Below are positions 1 to 6,122 of a DNA stretch of 10,751 nucleotides, piece by piece. The notes beneath the pieces were generated by a model that was given only the letters and a program-made list of their open reading frames with translations, was not told where the DNA came from and did no database searches. Numbering within the stretch: position 1 is the stretch's first letter; every line of letters begins with the position of its first letter. The stretch is from Chloroflexota bacterium (GTDB taxonomy: Bacteria > Chloroflexota > Limnocylindria > Limnocylindrales > CSP1-4), in contig JAJYGO010000153.1 of NCBI GenBank assembly GCA_021785115.1, positions 1 to 10,751 on the forward strand, in the 5' to 3' direction. A program made the translations under genes and the position numbers.

Positions 1-75
1 GGGGACCCCGCACTCGAGGCACACACGGGCCGGCTCCACGCTCCTGGCCGGTGCGGCCCGGCGCAGGAGATTCAC
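1..75 (-). CDS. 5' end of a gene with a CxxC (zinc-ribbon-like) N-terminus, cut by the window edge
   Basis: Only 25 codons are visible. A GTG start at 75 gives a peptide beginning MNLLRRAAPARSVEPARV (first residue written as Met) followed by CLECGVP at the window edge. A strong Shine-Dalgarno (GGGGAGG on the minus strand, 81-87) lies 5 nt upstream, which is the main reason for believing this start. CLECG is a Cys-x2-Cys knuckle of the kind found in zinc ribbons; the second Cys pair would lie outside the window. CxxC is not followed by His, so it is not a heme site. It lies downstream of, and on the same strand as, the hydrolase gene, separated by 291 nt, so it probably has its own promoter or is a distal operon member. 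Function is unknown. A rubredoxin-like or zinc-ribbon protein are both possible. Confidence 0.5.
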   Translation of the reverse strand, partial: MNLLRRAAPARSVEPARVCLECGVP

Positions 76-80
76 CGGTC

Positions 81-87
81 CCTCCCC
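81..87 (-). promoter_or_regulatory. Strong Shine-Dalgarno for the gene leaving the left edge
   Basis: On the minus strand this reads GGGGAGG, with a 5-nt spacer (GACCG) before the GTG at 75. It is among the strongest ribosome binding sites in the window and is what fixes the start of the partial gene. Confidence 0.55.
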
Positions 88-105
88 GACAGCGGCCCCG
101 CCTCA

Positions 106-141
106 CCGCCGGGTCCGGCCAGCCCGCCGGGTCCGGCCAGC
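106..141. repeat. Perfect 18-bp tandem duplication
   Basis: The 18-nt unit CCGCCGGGTCCGGCCAGC occurs twice back to back (106-123 and 124-141) with no mismatch, and the following CCG starts a third copy. It lies in the gap between the hydrolase gene and the partial gene at the left edge, about 20 nt upstream of the latter's ribosome binding site. In one minus frame it would encode GLAGPG repeats, but no gene is supported there. It could be replication slippage in GC-rich DNA or a pair of regulator sites. Confidence 0.7.
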
Positions 142-342
142 CCGTCGTGCCGTCGTGTGCTCTTCCGCATGTCGTCACCCACGCTGTGCCGTGCATCGCA
201 CACGGTGATTGACCCCGGCCCTCGGGCGCCCGGGCACCCAGACCGGGGGACGCGACGACCATCGATACCGTCGCGCGTCCCGGGTCCCGCAGCCACCACC
301 CGTTGGTCACGGCCGGTGACGCAGATCGTCAGGTTCCGCGCG

Positions 343-366
343 GCCGCGACGCCGAGGCGCCGCGGC
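343..366 (-). terminator. GC-rich hairpin directly after the hydrolase stop codon
   Basis: The arms 343-351 and 358-366 are complementary over 9 bp with one mismatch, around a 6-nt loop. The hairpin begins immediately after the TGA at 367-369 of the hydrolase gene. No T-tract follows on the minus strand, so it is not a canonical intrinsic terminator. GC-rich hairpins without a U-tail can act as terminators or 3'-end stabilisers in high-GC bacteria. The placement is the main argument. Confidence 0.35.
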
Positions 367-1353
367 TCAGGCGATCGAGAGCACCCGCCGCGGGTTCTCG
401 ATGGCCATCCGGTCGATCGCCTCGTCGGGGACCCCTGCCGCACGGAGGCGGGGCAGGTACGTCTCCTGCAGGTAGGTGTACCCGTTGCCGCCGAACGCGT
501 GGAGCTGCAGCGTGTGGCAGACGTCCTGGGAGAGGAGCAGGTGGTCCACGTGCCCGCGATCGAGCAGCTCCCGCAGGATCTGCGCACCGCGAGGCTCCAT
601 CGCCGCATCCACGCGCGAGAAGTCCATCCCCAGGAAGTCGAACTCGATCGAGGCACCGCGCTCGAGCAGCGCGAGGTGGTACTCGAGGTACGGGTACGAA
701 TCGGCGTGGCCGATCACGATCCGGGTGGGATCGAGCCCCTCCTCGAGGAGGACGCGGAGCTGCACCAGGCCCACGGCCGATTGGGCGGCATGGGTGGTGA
801 CGGCCATGCCGGTGGCCTTCGCGGCGCGCGCGACGGCCCGGAAGACGCGCTCCTCCTGGGCGGACATCCACGGCTTGTCAGTGCCGATCTCGCCGATGAT
901 CCCCGGCCGGATGCCGGTGTCGCCCACGCCTTCGTGGAATTCCCGGATCAGCTCATCGGCCAGCTCGTCGACGGTCCGGCGGTCGATCAGGGCCTCGGGC
1001 GGGTAGTACGCCTGCCGGTACCAGCCGGCGCCCATCACGATGGGCAGTCCGGTCCGCTCCGAGAGGCGGCGCAGGCGGGCCGCGTCGCGCCCCAGGCCGT
1101 GGTTGGTGACGTCGACGAGGCAGGTACCGCCCAGGTCACGGAACCGCTCGAGCTCCGGGGCGATGACGTTCTCGTCCCGGATGAGCTCCCAGTAGTCCCA
1201 GCGATTCTGGATATGCCAGAGCTCGAGGCCGGTGTGCTCATGGGGCAGCGTGAATCCCAGCCGGCTGGCGGGGATTCTTCCGGTCACGGTCTGGACGAAG
1301 GGGCCGGTGGCTGGGTCATGCGCCGTGGGGGGTGCGGGCGGGTGGTCGAGCAT
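367..1353 (-). CDS. Phosphotriesterase-family metallohydrolase (PHP-like amidohydrolase)
   Basis: A predicted 328-residue binuclear-metal TIM-barrel hydrolase of the phosphotriesterase family, closest by eye to the phosphotriesterase homology protein of E. coli. With the ATG at 1353 the expected metal ligands are all present: His38 and His40 in TLPHEHTG, Glu155 in GIIGEIGT as bridging ligand, His188 in VTTHAA, His216 in VIGHAD and Asp277 in LSQDV. Glu at the bridging position matches PHP-type members; classical phosphotriesterases and lactonases use a carboxylated Lys. The C-terminal NGYTYLQETYLPRLRAAGV resembles the end of that family. The substrate cannot be deduced; lactone or ester hydrolysis is plausible and organophosphate activity is not implied. 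Start choice: family similarity begins about 18 residues after this ATG, which lacks a good ribosome binding site. An in-frame GTG at 1479 would add 42 Pro/Ala/Arg-rich residues, overlap the cytochrome gene by 29 nt and have GGTGGAG upstream. The gene is last in the cytochrome operon's orientation, 97 nt after it, and may be co-transcribed. Confidence 0.87.
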   Translation of the reverse strand: MLDHPPAPPTAHDPATGPFVQTVTGRIPASRLGFTLPHEHTGLELWHIQNRWDYWELIRDENVIAPELERFRDLGGTCLVDVTNHGLGRDAARLRRLSERTGLPIVMGAGWYRQAYYPPEALIDRRTVDELADELIREFHEGVGDTGIRPGIIGEIGTDKPWMSAQEERVFRAVARAAKATGMAVTTHAAQSAVGLVQLRVLLEEGLDPTRIVIGHADSYPYLEYHLALLERGASIEFDFLGMDFSRVDAAMEPRGAQILRELLDRGHVDHLLLSQDVCHTLQLHAFGGNGYTYLQETYLPRLRAAGVPDEAIDRMAIENPRRVLSIA

Positions 1354-1450
1354 GGGGAGATCATCGCCCACCGGTGGGGCCCGCCGCTCGGTGCGCGGGA
1401 CACCGGGCACATCCGGAGCTGGCTGGGTTGACCGCGCCGGCGGCGGCGCC

Positions 1451-2542
1451 TCAGCGACGAACGCGGGCCGTGCCGCCACGGACGATCCGCTCCACCTCGT
1501 CCCGCGTCACCATGCTGGTGTCGCCCGGGGTCGTCTTCACCACCTTCCCCGGCGACACCACCATGGCCACTCTCGCGCAGGTGCGGGCGCTCGCGGCGGG
1601 CCTCCCTACCGATCCGCCGGCCGCGGACAGCTCGACCTTCTGGCGCTGCTGCAGTGCATGGAGATGATCGGGGGAACGCCGCGCACCCGCAGACATGTGC
1701 GTGCCGACCGGGCTGCGCGGGTCCTCCGCGTGCTGGACCGGCGGGGATCCGGTCACCCGTTCTTGCCACTCCGGGCGTCTCGCCGCACGTCGCTCGGGCC
1801 TGGCGAACCCCCCCGAGCGAGGGGTCTCGCTCGGGCGAGGCAGGTCGTGGCAGAGGAGACACTCGGAGGCCGTCCTGGTCTCGTGGTCGGCCGGCAGGGC
1901 GCCGACCTTCGCGGCGACGTGGCACGTGAGACAGTCGCTCTCCCCCGACACAGTCGCATGGGCAGGGATTGGCGGCTGCGCGTCCGGCAGGCGGTGGCAC
2001 AGCCAGCACACCTGCTCGGTTCGGTGCGCCATGTCCACCGGCAGTGGTGCCGTCGAGCCGTGACAGTCGAGGCACGCCGTGTTCTGCCGCTCTCGGTGGG
2101 GCCGTGAGAGCGGGGCGGGCAGGTTGCCGGGCTTGTGGCACGTCAGGCACGCCGTCGCGTGGATCCCGGTGTGGCCGGGTGCCGTGGCGACGAGGCTCTG
2201 GGTCGAGTGGCACGATGTGCACTTCGTCCAGCCGTCGAGCGGGTGACCCATCGCGGGGATAGGGCGCAGCCCGATCGCCCCGGCGTTGGTCAGGTGGCAT
2301 GCACTGCAGTCGGCGTTGGCTGGGACGGCCCCGCCCATTCCCGGCATCACGCCGGCGACCGGCGAGGCGGATGGAGATCCCGGCGACGGGCTCGGCTCCG
2401 CGACGGCCGGGTGCGCGCCGGTGTGGGCGAATTCGGGGAGGACGGCGTCGACGAACAGGAAGGCGCCCAGTCCGCACGTCGCCGTGGCCAGGGCGGCGAC
2501 GGCGAGCCAGTATCCGTATCGAGCGAGTGCCCGCCGGATCAT
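1451..2542 (-). CDS. Membrane-anchored heptaheme cytochrome c with a long heme-free C-terminal tail
   Basis: The 363-residue product has an N-terminal signal-anchor helix (about residues 8-35, YGYWLAVAALATATCGLGAF), a Pro/Ser/Ala linker (about 44-75) and seven CxxCH heme c motifs at 79-83, 108-112, 132-136, 157-161, 179-183, 204-208 and 228-232. One free His lies between successive motifs in most intervals (His100, 124, 128, 149, 173, 195, 220), enough for bis-His ligation of a compact multiheme wire. It should act on the outer face of the membrane, taking electrons from or giving them to the NrfD/ferredoxin pair. The ATG at 2542 overlaps the NrfD stop codon (ATGA) and has GGAG 8 nt upstream. 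The last 130 residues carry no heme motif, are Arg/Pro-rich and resemble no family I know. They begin at a run of seven G that follows a perfect hairpin. A one-base shift there would end the protein at 1753, so the true C-terminus is uncertain. Confidence 0.85.
   Translation of the reverse strand: MIRRALARYGYWLAVAALATATCGLGAFLFVDAVLPEFAHTGAHPAVAEPSPSPGSPSASPVAGVMPGMGGAVPANADCSACHLTNAGAIGLRPIPAMGHPLDGWTKCTSCHSTQSLVATAPGHTGIHATACLTCHKPGNLPAPLSRPHRERQNTACLDCHGSTAPLPVDMAHRTEQVCWLCHRLPDAQPPIPAHATVSGESDCLTCHVAAKVGALPADHETRTASECLLCHDLPRPSETPRSGGFARPERRAARRPEWQERVTGSPPVQHAEDPRSPVGTHMSAGARRSPDHLHALQQRQKVELSAAGGSVGRPAASARTCARVAMVVSPGKVVKTTPGDTSMVTRDEVERIVRGGTARVRR
1506..1570. repeat. 65-bp imperfect palindrome
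   Basis: The sequence and its reverse complement align end to end without gaps around a centre near 1538. The outer arms match best: CCATGCTGGTGTCGCC on one side against CCATGGTGGTGTCGCC on the other. Both strands therefore encode similar peptides in register: MVVSPGKVVKTTPGDTSM on the minus strand, inside the cytochrome tail, and MLVSPGVVFTTFPGDTTM on the plus strand. It sits in the last 40 codons of the heptaheme cytochrome reading frame, before the hydrolase gene. It could fold into a large transcript hairpin (attenuation or mRNA processing) or be a dimeric protein site. Confidence 0.6.
1812..1835 (-). other. Perfect 10-bp hairpin inside the cytochrome reading frame, followed by seven G
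   Basis: The arms CCCGAGCGAG (1812-1821) and CTCGCTCGGG (1826-1835) are exact reverse complements around a 4-nt loop. On the minus strand the hairpin falls just after the last heme motif (CLLCH) and runs directly into a G7 tract (1808-1814). There is no T-tract. The placement at the end of the heme domain suggests either a 3'-end structure (with the gene truly ending near 1753 after a shift) or a structure that impedes polymerase and ribosome. A sequencing indel in the G7 run is the plain alternative. Confidence 0.45.
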
Positions 2543-4104
2543 GGATCGTCTCCGAGGGTCTCCGACTCGCGCGTCGGCGCCGCTGACAACGGGCCGGAAG
2601 GCTCGACCGCCGGCGTGACGCCGACCACCGGGGCCACGGGGACGGCGTGCTCGTACCCGGGCGCGGCTGTTTCACCGGCGACTGCGACCTCCTGCGGCGC
2701 CTCGACCCCTGGGACCCCCGCAACGGACTCCGCGACTTCGAGCTTCGTCTCGGGCTCGGGCCCAGCGAGCATCGGGCGTACGTCGCCGCTCGGTCCGGTC
2801 CCGGCCGGCCGGAGGACCGCCGCGACCGCCCACCCCACCCCACCCCTGAGTCGCTCGCGGTAGCCCCGGATCGCCGTCAGCGAGAGTACGGCGTGGACGT
2901 CCGTCTCGCCGAGGTCGAGGTAGCGCTCCGCGAGCGTATAGCCGATCGTCACGACCGCGGCCGCGCCGAGGAGGATGCCGATCTCGACGAGCGACGGCGT
3001 GTACGCGGCGTACGGTGCGGAGACCACGCCGGACACCGCGGTCGTTGGCGCGATCTGCCCGGCGGCCACGAACGTCAGCCGGTCCGCGAACACGCCGACG
3101 ATCGCCAGGCTCGCGGCCGCGAACAGGCCCTCCGCCGTCCTCGTCCACGGCAACGCGACGAGGATCAGGGGGATCAGGAGGCCACCGATCACCCGCACGC
3201 CCCAGAACTGTGCTGCCAGCGGGCCGGTGACCAGCGCCCCGGTCGCCCGGGCGAGCCCAGGGTCTCCCGTGGCGTATCCGGCGCCGATCCCCCGCGCGAC
3301 GAGGACGGCGACGATGACGAGCCCGATCGTGAGGACGGCGCGGATGGCCGGGATCGCCGTCGTGCCGGCTCGCTCGAAGCCCGTGAGGTGGAACCGGACG
3401 ACCGCCCAGAACACGATGCCCAGCAGCGCCGTGCCGGAGAGGAAGGCCGACGCGACCATCAGCACGGGGGTGAACGGTCCGTGCCACAGGGGTCGTGCGG
3501 CCAGGACGCCGAAGACGGCGCCGAGCGTCGCCGGGGCGATGACGGCCATGCACGACGAGAAGAGGCAGGCGAACCCGTGGATCCGGGCGTGACCCCGGAA
3601 CATGCTCCACACCTCGAGGAGCAGCGAGCCGAAGTAGATCCCGTAGAACACGCCCATCCACCACATGGGCGAGGATGGCGTGGGGTTGAACACCGCGCCG
3701 AAGACTATCCGCACCGGGTAGTGGAGGTCGAGGGCGATGATTCCGAACGCCGTGGTGAGACAGAGCACCGCGAGGACGGCGTGCCGTCGCTCGAGCGGGC
3801 GGAAGCGATCGATCCCGAAGACGGTGCCGAGCGACGATGCGAGGCAGAGCCCACTCGTCGTGATCGCGAAGAAGACGTAGCCGGCGATCAGGACGCCCCA
3901 TTCGAAGGTCGGTGTCGTGCCCACTCCCTTGTCGCCGGGGGGCAGGCTGCGGGCCGCGGCGATTGCGCCGAGCAGAGCCAGGACGCCGAGAAGGCCCAGC
4001 CACATCCAGAGCCCGCGCGGCAGCTCGAGCACCTCGACGCGGACGGCGCGCCACGCCAGGCGGACATCGGCCGGCAGGCGACGGCCGGAGACGCGGACGC
4101 TCAT
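2539..4104 (-). CDS. NrfD/PsrC-type integral membrane quinone-interacting subunit
   Basis: The 521-residue polytopic protein has about nine to ten hydrophobic helices between residues 31 and 395. The pattern is that of the NrfD/PsrC/HybB family: an early W-L-rich helix (31-51), FEWGVLIAGYVFFAITTSG (67-85), a helix ending LDLHYP (125-130) comparable to the DLGRP-like turn common in the family, WWMGVFYGIYFGSLLLEVW (148-166) and further helices to GYTLAERY (388-395). These proteins bind quinone near the positive face and hold the iron-sulfur subunit on the membrane. The final 120 or so residues form a hydrophilic Pro/Val/Glu-rich tail absent from typical members. The start is the ATG at 4104, overlapping the ferredoxin stop (ATGA), with GAGG 7 nt upstream. 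The stop overlaps the heptaheme cytochrome start in the same way. The family assignment is firm; the direction of electron flow (quinol oxidation or quinone reduction) cannot be read from sequence. Confidence 0.88.
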   Translation of the reverse strand: MSVRVSGRRLPADVRLAWRAVRVEVLELPRGLWMWLGLLGVLALLGAIAAARSLPPGDKGVGTTPTFEWGVLIAGYVFFAITTSGLCLASSLGTVFGIDRFRPLERRHAVLAVLCLTTAFGIIALDLHYPVRIVFGAVFNPTPSSPMWWMGVFYGIYFGSLLLEVWSMFRGHARIHGFACLFSSCMAVIAPATLGAVFGVLAARPLWHGPFTPVLMVASAFLSGTALLGIVFWAVVRFHLTGFERAGTTAIPAIRAVLTIGLVIVAVLVARGIGAGYATGDPGLARATGALVTGPLAAQFWGVRVIGGLLIPLILVALPWTRTAEGLFAAASLAIVGVFADRLTFVAAGQIAPTTAVSGVVSAPYAAYTPSLVEIGILLGAAAVVTIGYTLAERYLDLGETDVHAVLSLTAIRGYRERLRGGVGWAVAAVLRPAGTGPSGDVRPMLAGPEPETKLEVAESVAGVPGVEAPQEVAVAGETAAPGYEHAVPVAPVVGVTPAVEPSGPLSAAPTRESETLGDDP

Positions 4105-5129
4105 CCCAGGTCCTCGCCTTCGAGCCCCAGGTAGTGCACGCGCGGCCGCGTGCCCAGGGCCGCCTTCATCACCTTCGTGTTGCTCTCCCGCAGGATGGTG
4201 CTGACGCGGCTCGACGGATCGCTCAGGTCGCCGAACATGCGTGCGCCGACCGGGCAGACCTCGACGCACGCCGGCTGCAGGCCACGGGCGATGCGGTGGT
4301 AGCAGAACGTGCACTTGTCCGCCACGCCGGCCGTCCCCCGCGGCGTGCGTTGCCCGGCCGGCACGAGGTACCGGGCCCCGTACGGGCAGGCGACCACGCA
4401 GTACCCGCACCCGATGCAGCGATCCGCGTCGATCAGGACGACCCCGTCGGCGGTTCGGTACGTGGCGCCGACCGGACAGATCTCCGTGCACGGCGAGGCC
4501 TCGCACTGCATGCACAGTCGCGGGACGAAACGGCTGGCGACGACGACGGCATCCTCCACCGACGCGGCACCGGTCCCGGTCGGCGCCGCGGGGAAGCCGT
4601 GGATACCGGCGTCCGGGGAGTCGACCCGGATGGTCCCGTCGGTGGCCAGCGTGTGCCGTTCGATCCAGGTCCGCGTGTGCTCGGCATCGAGCGGCACGCC
4701 GTTCTCCTGCTTGCATGCGACGACGCAGGTGCCGCACCCGATGCACGCCGACGCGTCGACCACGAAACCCCAGCGGTGAGCGGTCGCGTCGTACCCGGCG
4801 AGGACGGCGTCGGCAGCCGACGTGCCGTCCCGGGCAGTGCCGGCCCGGGCGAGGACCGTGAGCCACCCGAAGATCCCTGCTGCGCCGACGAGAGACGGCA
4901 CTGCCGCGGCGCCGAGCTTCAGGATCTGCCGGCGCGACAGTCCCCGCGGTGACGGTTCGTCACGGTGACCGGCAGGTGCGGCTCCCGCGGGTGCATGATC
5001 GAGCGGCACGGGCTCGGCGGACGGGGGGCCCGGCGGTGGGGACTGAACGGGTGTGGGCTCGGGCGCCGCAGGATCGAGCGTCGCCGGCTCGGGCTGCTGG
5101 CGCTTGCCCATCAGCCGCTCTGTGGTCAT
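4101..5129 (-). CDS. Tat-exported ferredoxin-like subunit with four [4Fe-4S] sites (NrfC/PsrB/DmsB family)
   Basis: The 342-residue iron-sulfur electron-transfer subunit has sixteen Cys in four clusters' worth of ligands: CIGCGTCVVAC (129-139), CMQCEASPCTEIC (206-218), CIGCGYCVVAC (238-248), and Cys273/276 in CTFC with Cys288/292 in CVEVC. This is the standard cross-paired layout of NrfC, PsrB and DmsB. A twin-arginine signal (LSRRQILKLG, 64-73, then a hydrophobic stretch to about 93) predicts export in folded form. It should dock on the outer face of the NrfD subunit. Unusual points: about 63 Pro/Ala/Glu-rich residues precede the Tat motif, and residues 141-203 form a longer than usual insertion between the first two Cys groups. 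The ATG at 5129 overlaps the upstream stop codon (ATGA); a second ATG at 5111 (MGKRQQ) is possible. A molybdopterin catalytic subunit, the usual partner, is missing next to it. Confidence 0.9.
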   Translation of the reverse strand: MTTERLMGKRQQPEPATLDPAAPEPTPVQSPPPGPPSAEPVPLDHAPAGAAPAGHRDEPSPRGLSRRQILKLGAAAVPSLVGAAGIFGWLTVLARAGTARDGTSAADAVLAGYDATAHRWGFVVDASACIGCGTCVVACKQENGVPLDAEHTRTWIERHTLATDGTIRVDSPDAGIHGFPAAPTGTGAASVEDAVVVASRFVPRLCMQCEASPCTEICPVGATYRTADGVVLIDADRCIGCGYCVVACPYGARYLVPAGQRTPRGTAGVADKCTFCYHRIARGLQPACVEVCPVGARMFGDLSDPSSRVSTILRESNTKVMKAALGTRPRVHYLGLEGEDLG

Positions 5130-5791
5130 TGGCGGTTCGCCCCGGGCGCGTGACAGGAGAGGCAGACGGCATCGTCGGCGAGGTCGTGGTCGGCGGGCGT
5201 CTTCATCAGACCGTCCGGCGCGTGACATGTGGTGCACGTCGGCAGGCCGGCGAGGGGATGGGTCACCTCGGGAGGTCTGCTGGCCGCAGCCGTGTGCGGG
5301 TCGTGGCAGCGGAGGCATGCGGCCCCGCGGTAGTGATCCGAGGGATCGATCTGCGGGAACCCCGGCTCCCGACCCGGAGTCGTGCCGTGGCAGGTGACGC
5401 AGATCGAGCTTCCCAGCACGGGCAGGTGCACCAGCACGCCCGGGACCGAACCGGGATGGGCGACGGACGGCACGTGACAGGCCTGGCAGATGAGGTCCGC
5501 ATGGGCACCAGCCTCCCGGGCGGCCGAGATGTCGCCGTGGCACTGCAGGCAGGCATCCAGCGAGTACGTCGTTGCCCGCCCCATCCACGCCCGGGCGTCG
5601 ACCTGGATGTGCGGCACCCCGTACCGCTGGTACAGGCTCGACGCGGCGAACGCCGCTCCGCCCATGACGACGGAGATGACGGCCACCCCGACCGCGGCAC
5701 GGAACCCCGTGCGCGCGGCATGCCACCAGCGGGGCTGCCGCCCGGCGCCTTCGGAGTGCCCGCTCTTGGTCACCGGGCCCTGGCCGCGCAC
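5126..5791 (-). CDS. Membrane-anchored hexaheme cytochrome c
   Basis: The 221-residue product has a basic N-terminus, one membrane helix (about residues 30-52, GFRAAVGVAVISVVMGGAAF) and six CxxCH motifs at 81-85 (CLQCH), 102-106 (CQACH), 131-135 (CVTCH), 159-163 (CLRCH), 186-190 (CTTCH) and 210-214 (CLSCH). Free His at 61, 97, 112, 123, 153, 166, 178 and 202 can provide distal ligands. It should sit in the periplasm or on the outer membrane face, tethered by the helix. Hexaheme cytochromes also occur beside ferredoxin and NrfD subunits in the Qrc complex (QrcA), but Qrc has a molybdopterin-like subunit that is absent here. The start is a GTG at 5791, 7 nt after the upstream stop and without a clear ribosome binding site; a GTG at 5773 (VTKSGHSEG) is an alternative. 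The gene ends in an ATGA overlap with the ferredoxin gene. Confidence 0.88.
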   Translation of the reverse strand: MRGQGPVTKSGHSEGAGRQPRWWHAARTGFRAAVGVAVISVVMGGAAFAASSLYQRYGVPHIQVDARAWMGRATTYSLDACLQCHGDISAAREAGAHADLICQACHVPSVAHPGSVPGVLVHLPVLGSSICVTCHGTTPGREPGFPQIDPSDHYRGAACLRCHDPHTAAASRPPEVTHPLAGLPTCTTCHAPDGLMKTPADHDLADDAVCLSCHAPGANRQ

Positions 5792-5798
5792 GTCGGGG

Positions 5799-6110
5799 TC
5801 AGCCGCCGGCCGATACGTGGCGCATGTTCCGCCGGATGATCACGGCGAGCGCGAACGGGGTCGCGATGAGGGCAGCGCCGCATACGACCGCGCCTGCGGT
5901 CGCGGCGTCAGGCCCGAGCGCGAACAGCAGCGCATGGACCGCCGCAAAGGCCAGCAGCGCGCCACACCAGAGCACGACGGCGGTCAACACGAGCCACGTG
6001 AGCACCGGCGCAATGCCGCGCCTGCCGTCCCTGCGCCGCGCGGCCACGAGCCGTTCGACGAGCAGGAGCACCGCGAGCAGGACGCCGATCTGCACACCAA
6101 TGCTGTCCAT
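5799..6110 (-). CDS. Small three-helix membrane protein, first gene of the cytochrome operon
   Basis: The 103-residue protein begins MDSIGVQIGVLLAVLLLV. Three hydrophobic stretches are visible: about residues 3-20, 36-65 (long, TWLVLTAVVLWCGALLAF and onward) and 70-95 (AGAVVCGAALIATPFALAVI), with basic segments between the first two (RLVAARRRDGRRG) and near the end (IIRRNMRH). I do not recognise a family. Respiratory operons with NrfD subunits often carry small membrane proteins (HmcD in the Hmc complex, for example), so an accessory or assembly subunit is reasonable, but this is inference. The ATG at 6110 is supported by AAGGAA 6 nt upstream; longer readings add only Arg/Pro-rich sequence. 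It ends 7 nt before the hexaheme cytochrome start, so the two are very likely co-transcribed. Confidence 0.75.
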   Translation of the reverse strand: MDSIGVQIGVLLAVLLLVERLVAARRRDGRRGIAPVLTWLVLTAVVLWCGALLAFAAVHALLFALGPDAATAGAVVCGAALIATPFALAVIIRRNMRHVSAGG

Positions 6111-6116
6111 GGTGTG

Positions 6117-6122
6117 TTCCTT
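6117..6122 (-). promoter_or_regulatory. Ribosome binding site of the small membrane protein gene
   Basis: It reads AAGGAA on the minus strand, with 6 nt between it and the ATG at 6110. It decides the start against longer in-frame readings that extend into the divergent intergenic region. Confidence 0.55.

Larger units (their letters stand above)
76..366. other. Non-coding gap between the hydrolase gene and the partial left-edge gene
   Basis: This gap of 291 nt holds the GC-rich hairpin directly after the hydrolase stop codon (343-366), the 18-bp tandem duplication (106-141) and the ribosome binding site of the left-edge gene (81-87). I see no convincing -35/-10 pair and no protein with family-like composition in any frame. 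Confidence 0.5.

Noticed and set aside
157..1431. Long open frame on the plus strand opposite the hydrolase gene
   Set aside because: It is antisense to a well-supported metallohydrolase with all metal ligands; high GC keeps the opposite strand open. The translated product is Arg/Gly/Val-rich with no family signature.
1332..1667. Plus-strand small protein containing MLVSPGVVFTTFPGDTTM
   Set aside because: The peptide arises from the palindrome at 1506-1570 read on the other strand. There is no ribosome binding site or independent evidence of coding.
1284..2843. Minus-strand frame overlapping both the heptaheme cytochrome and the hydrolase
   Set aside because: It is the shifted frame of two genes with clear motifs; Arg/Pro/Ser-rich without heme, metal or membrane features.
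2647..4134. Long plus-strand open frame opposite the NrfD gene
   Set aside because: The product is dominated by Arg, Asp and Glu as expected from the complement of hydrophobic codons. The minus strand encodes a clear polytopic membrane protein.
2539..6110. Naming the module Qrc, Nrf, Psr or alternative complex III
   Set aside because: The shared ferredoxin/NrfD subunits are common to all of these. The diagnostic catalytic or partner subunits are not present, so a specific name would be unsupported.
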